Made by a program: the position numbers and the translations under genes
Shown: piece by piece, positions 18,024-18,593 of the stretch
Layout: the number at the start of each line of letters is the position of its first letter
Numbering within the stretch: the first letter of the stretch is position 1
Notes under the pieces: model-generated
Databases searched by the model: none
What the model was told of the DNA's origin: nothing
What the model saw: the letters and a program-made list of their open reading frames with translations, nothing else
Source of the DNA: Actinomycetota bacterium
Lineage (GTDB): Bacteria; Actinomycetota; UBA4738; CADDZG01; WHSQ01
Direction: 5' to 3'
Length of the DNA: 18,593 nucleotides
NCBI GenBank assembly: GCA_030448085.1
Contig: JAUJNU010000024.1
Location: 1-18,593, forward strand

Positions 18024-18593
18024 ATGAGAGCAGGGCGTTTGTGGCCGGCGCTGGCGGCGGTGCTCGTTCTAGGTGCCGCATGTGCGAGCGACGACGGGGA
18101 TTCCCGCTTCTCGTCGGCCCGAGGGATGCGTCGGGGGCGGCATCGCGCAGGCGGAGGGTCGCCGCTCGAGTGCGGAGCTCGAGAGCGCGTGCCCATGCTT
18201 CGCCTCCCGTCGAGCATCGTGAAGACGGCGACGCTCGAGCTCCGAGATACCGGGTGAGGACCCCCGGGGGCCGGTCGATGCGGTGATAGCGGCGGCGGGG
18301 CGGTACGGCGGAGTTCGTCCAATCTGCTTCTGATCGATGAAGGGACGGGTCGCGCCCGGGACAGATCGGCACCGTAGTGCTCTCCATCCCGTCGGGCGCT
18401 TTCGAGGCCGCTCTCTCAGGAAGTGTCAGTCTCGGGAGAGTGGTCCACGAGAGAGTGTCTGGTCAGGACGTGTCTCAGGAGTTCGTGGATCTCACCTCGC
18501 CTCCGGAACTCCGAGGCACAGGAGGAGGGTTCTTCTCCGGCTCGCGACGTTACCCGCGGTGTGGCCGACACGATCCGGATCCAGCGCTCGGTC
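18024..18593 (+). CDS. DUF4349 domain lipoprotein, frameshifted and cut by the window end
   Basis: A putative membrane-anchored extracytoplasmic lipoprotein of unknown function. ATG 18024 follows AAGGGGG. The N-terminus MRAGRLWPALAAVLVLGAAC is a lipoprotein signal peptide with a slightly atypical lipobox (LGAAC), followed by the charged linker ASDDGDSRFSS. After shifts the domain appears: SSIVKTATLEL near 18205-18240, AVIAAAGRYGG near 18275-18310, GQIGTVVLSIPSGAFEAALS, LGRVVHERVSGQDVSQEFVD, L, then RLRNSEAQEEVLLRL and VADTIRIQRS at the end. The order (amphipathic strand, RVPS-like segment, GQDV-EFVDL, coiled-coil helix) is that of DUF4349 proteins. The coiled-coil helix and the C-terminal membrane segment that often follows would lie beyond the window. 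Confidence 0.8.

Overview
The window looks like part of a high-GC actinobacterial (Actinomycetota) chromosome close to the replication origin. The evidence is gene content and order: gyrB, gyrA, a DUF3566 membrane protein, tRNA-Ile(GAT), tRNA-Ala(TGC) and a cyclophilin. This is the neighbourhood downstream of gyrA in Mycobacterium and many relatives. GTG starts, strong GGAGG ribosome sites and GC-rich third codon positions agree. I cannot name the genus.

Layout. 1-200: a short opposite-strand reading frame that does not belong to gyrB, perhaps a chimeric contig end. 202-3493: the 3' part of gyrB and all of gyrA. About 3611-4203: DUF3566 protein. 4229-7742: a four-gene OpuC/ProU-type importer operon for glycine betaine, carnitine or choline (ATPase with CBS domains, two permeases, lipoprotein binding protein), closed by a hairpin terminator. 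7779-8862: a DUF1684 gene and a YjbR/MmcQ gene, divergent. 9043-9117: tRNA-Ile on the minus strand. 9240-15808: three minus-strand genes, a secreted LVIVD-repeat protein, thioredoxin, and a 1543-residue coiled-coil protein with an N-terminal helix-turn-helix-like domain. 16043-16115: tRNA-Ala on the plus strand. 16146-17901: a secreted RTX-repeat protein and a cyclophilin, both minus. 18024-end: a DUF4349 lipoprotein, cut by the window.

Sequence quality is uneven. Every protein gene in about 1-8900 and 16146-18593 is split by small indels although its family motifs remain in the right order. The block from about 9040 to 16115 is clean and includes a 4.6-kb uninterrupted frame. I read the breaks as uncorrected long-read errors rather than pseudogenes, so boundaries in the flanks are approximate.

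The most unusual item is the giant gene at 11177-15808. A MerR/BldC-like helix-turn-helix segment is followed by about 1350 residues of almost proline-free, Ala/Glu/Gln/Arg-rich helix built from 11-residue (hendecad) repeats, nested in four larger units of about 100-130 residues, and then by a Asp/Glu-rich tail with a basic end. It could be a DNA-tethered filament or scaffold, a large relative in design of KfrA-type or polar coiled-coil proteins. I recognise no named family. Just downstream, trxA has a good match to a SigR/SigH-type (thiol-oxidative stress) promoter.
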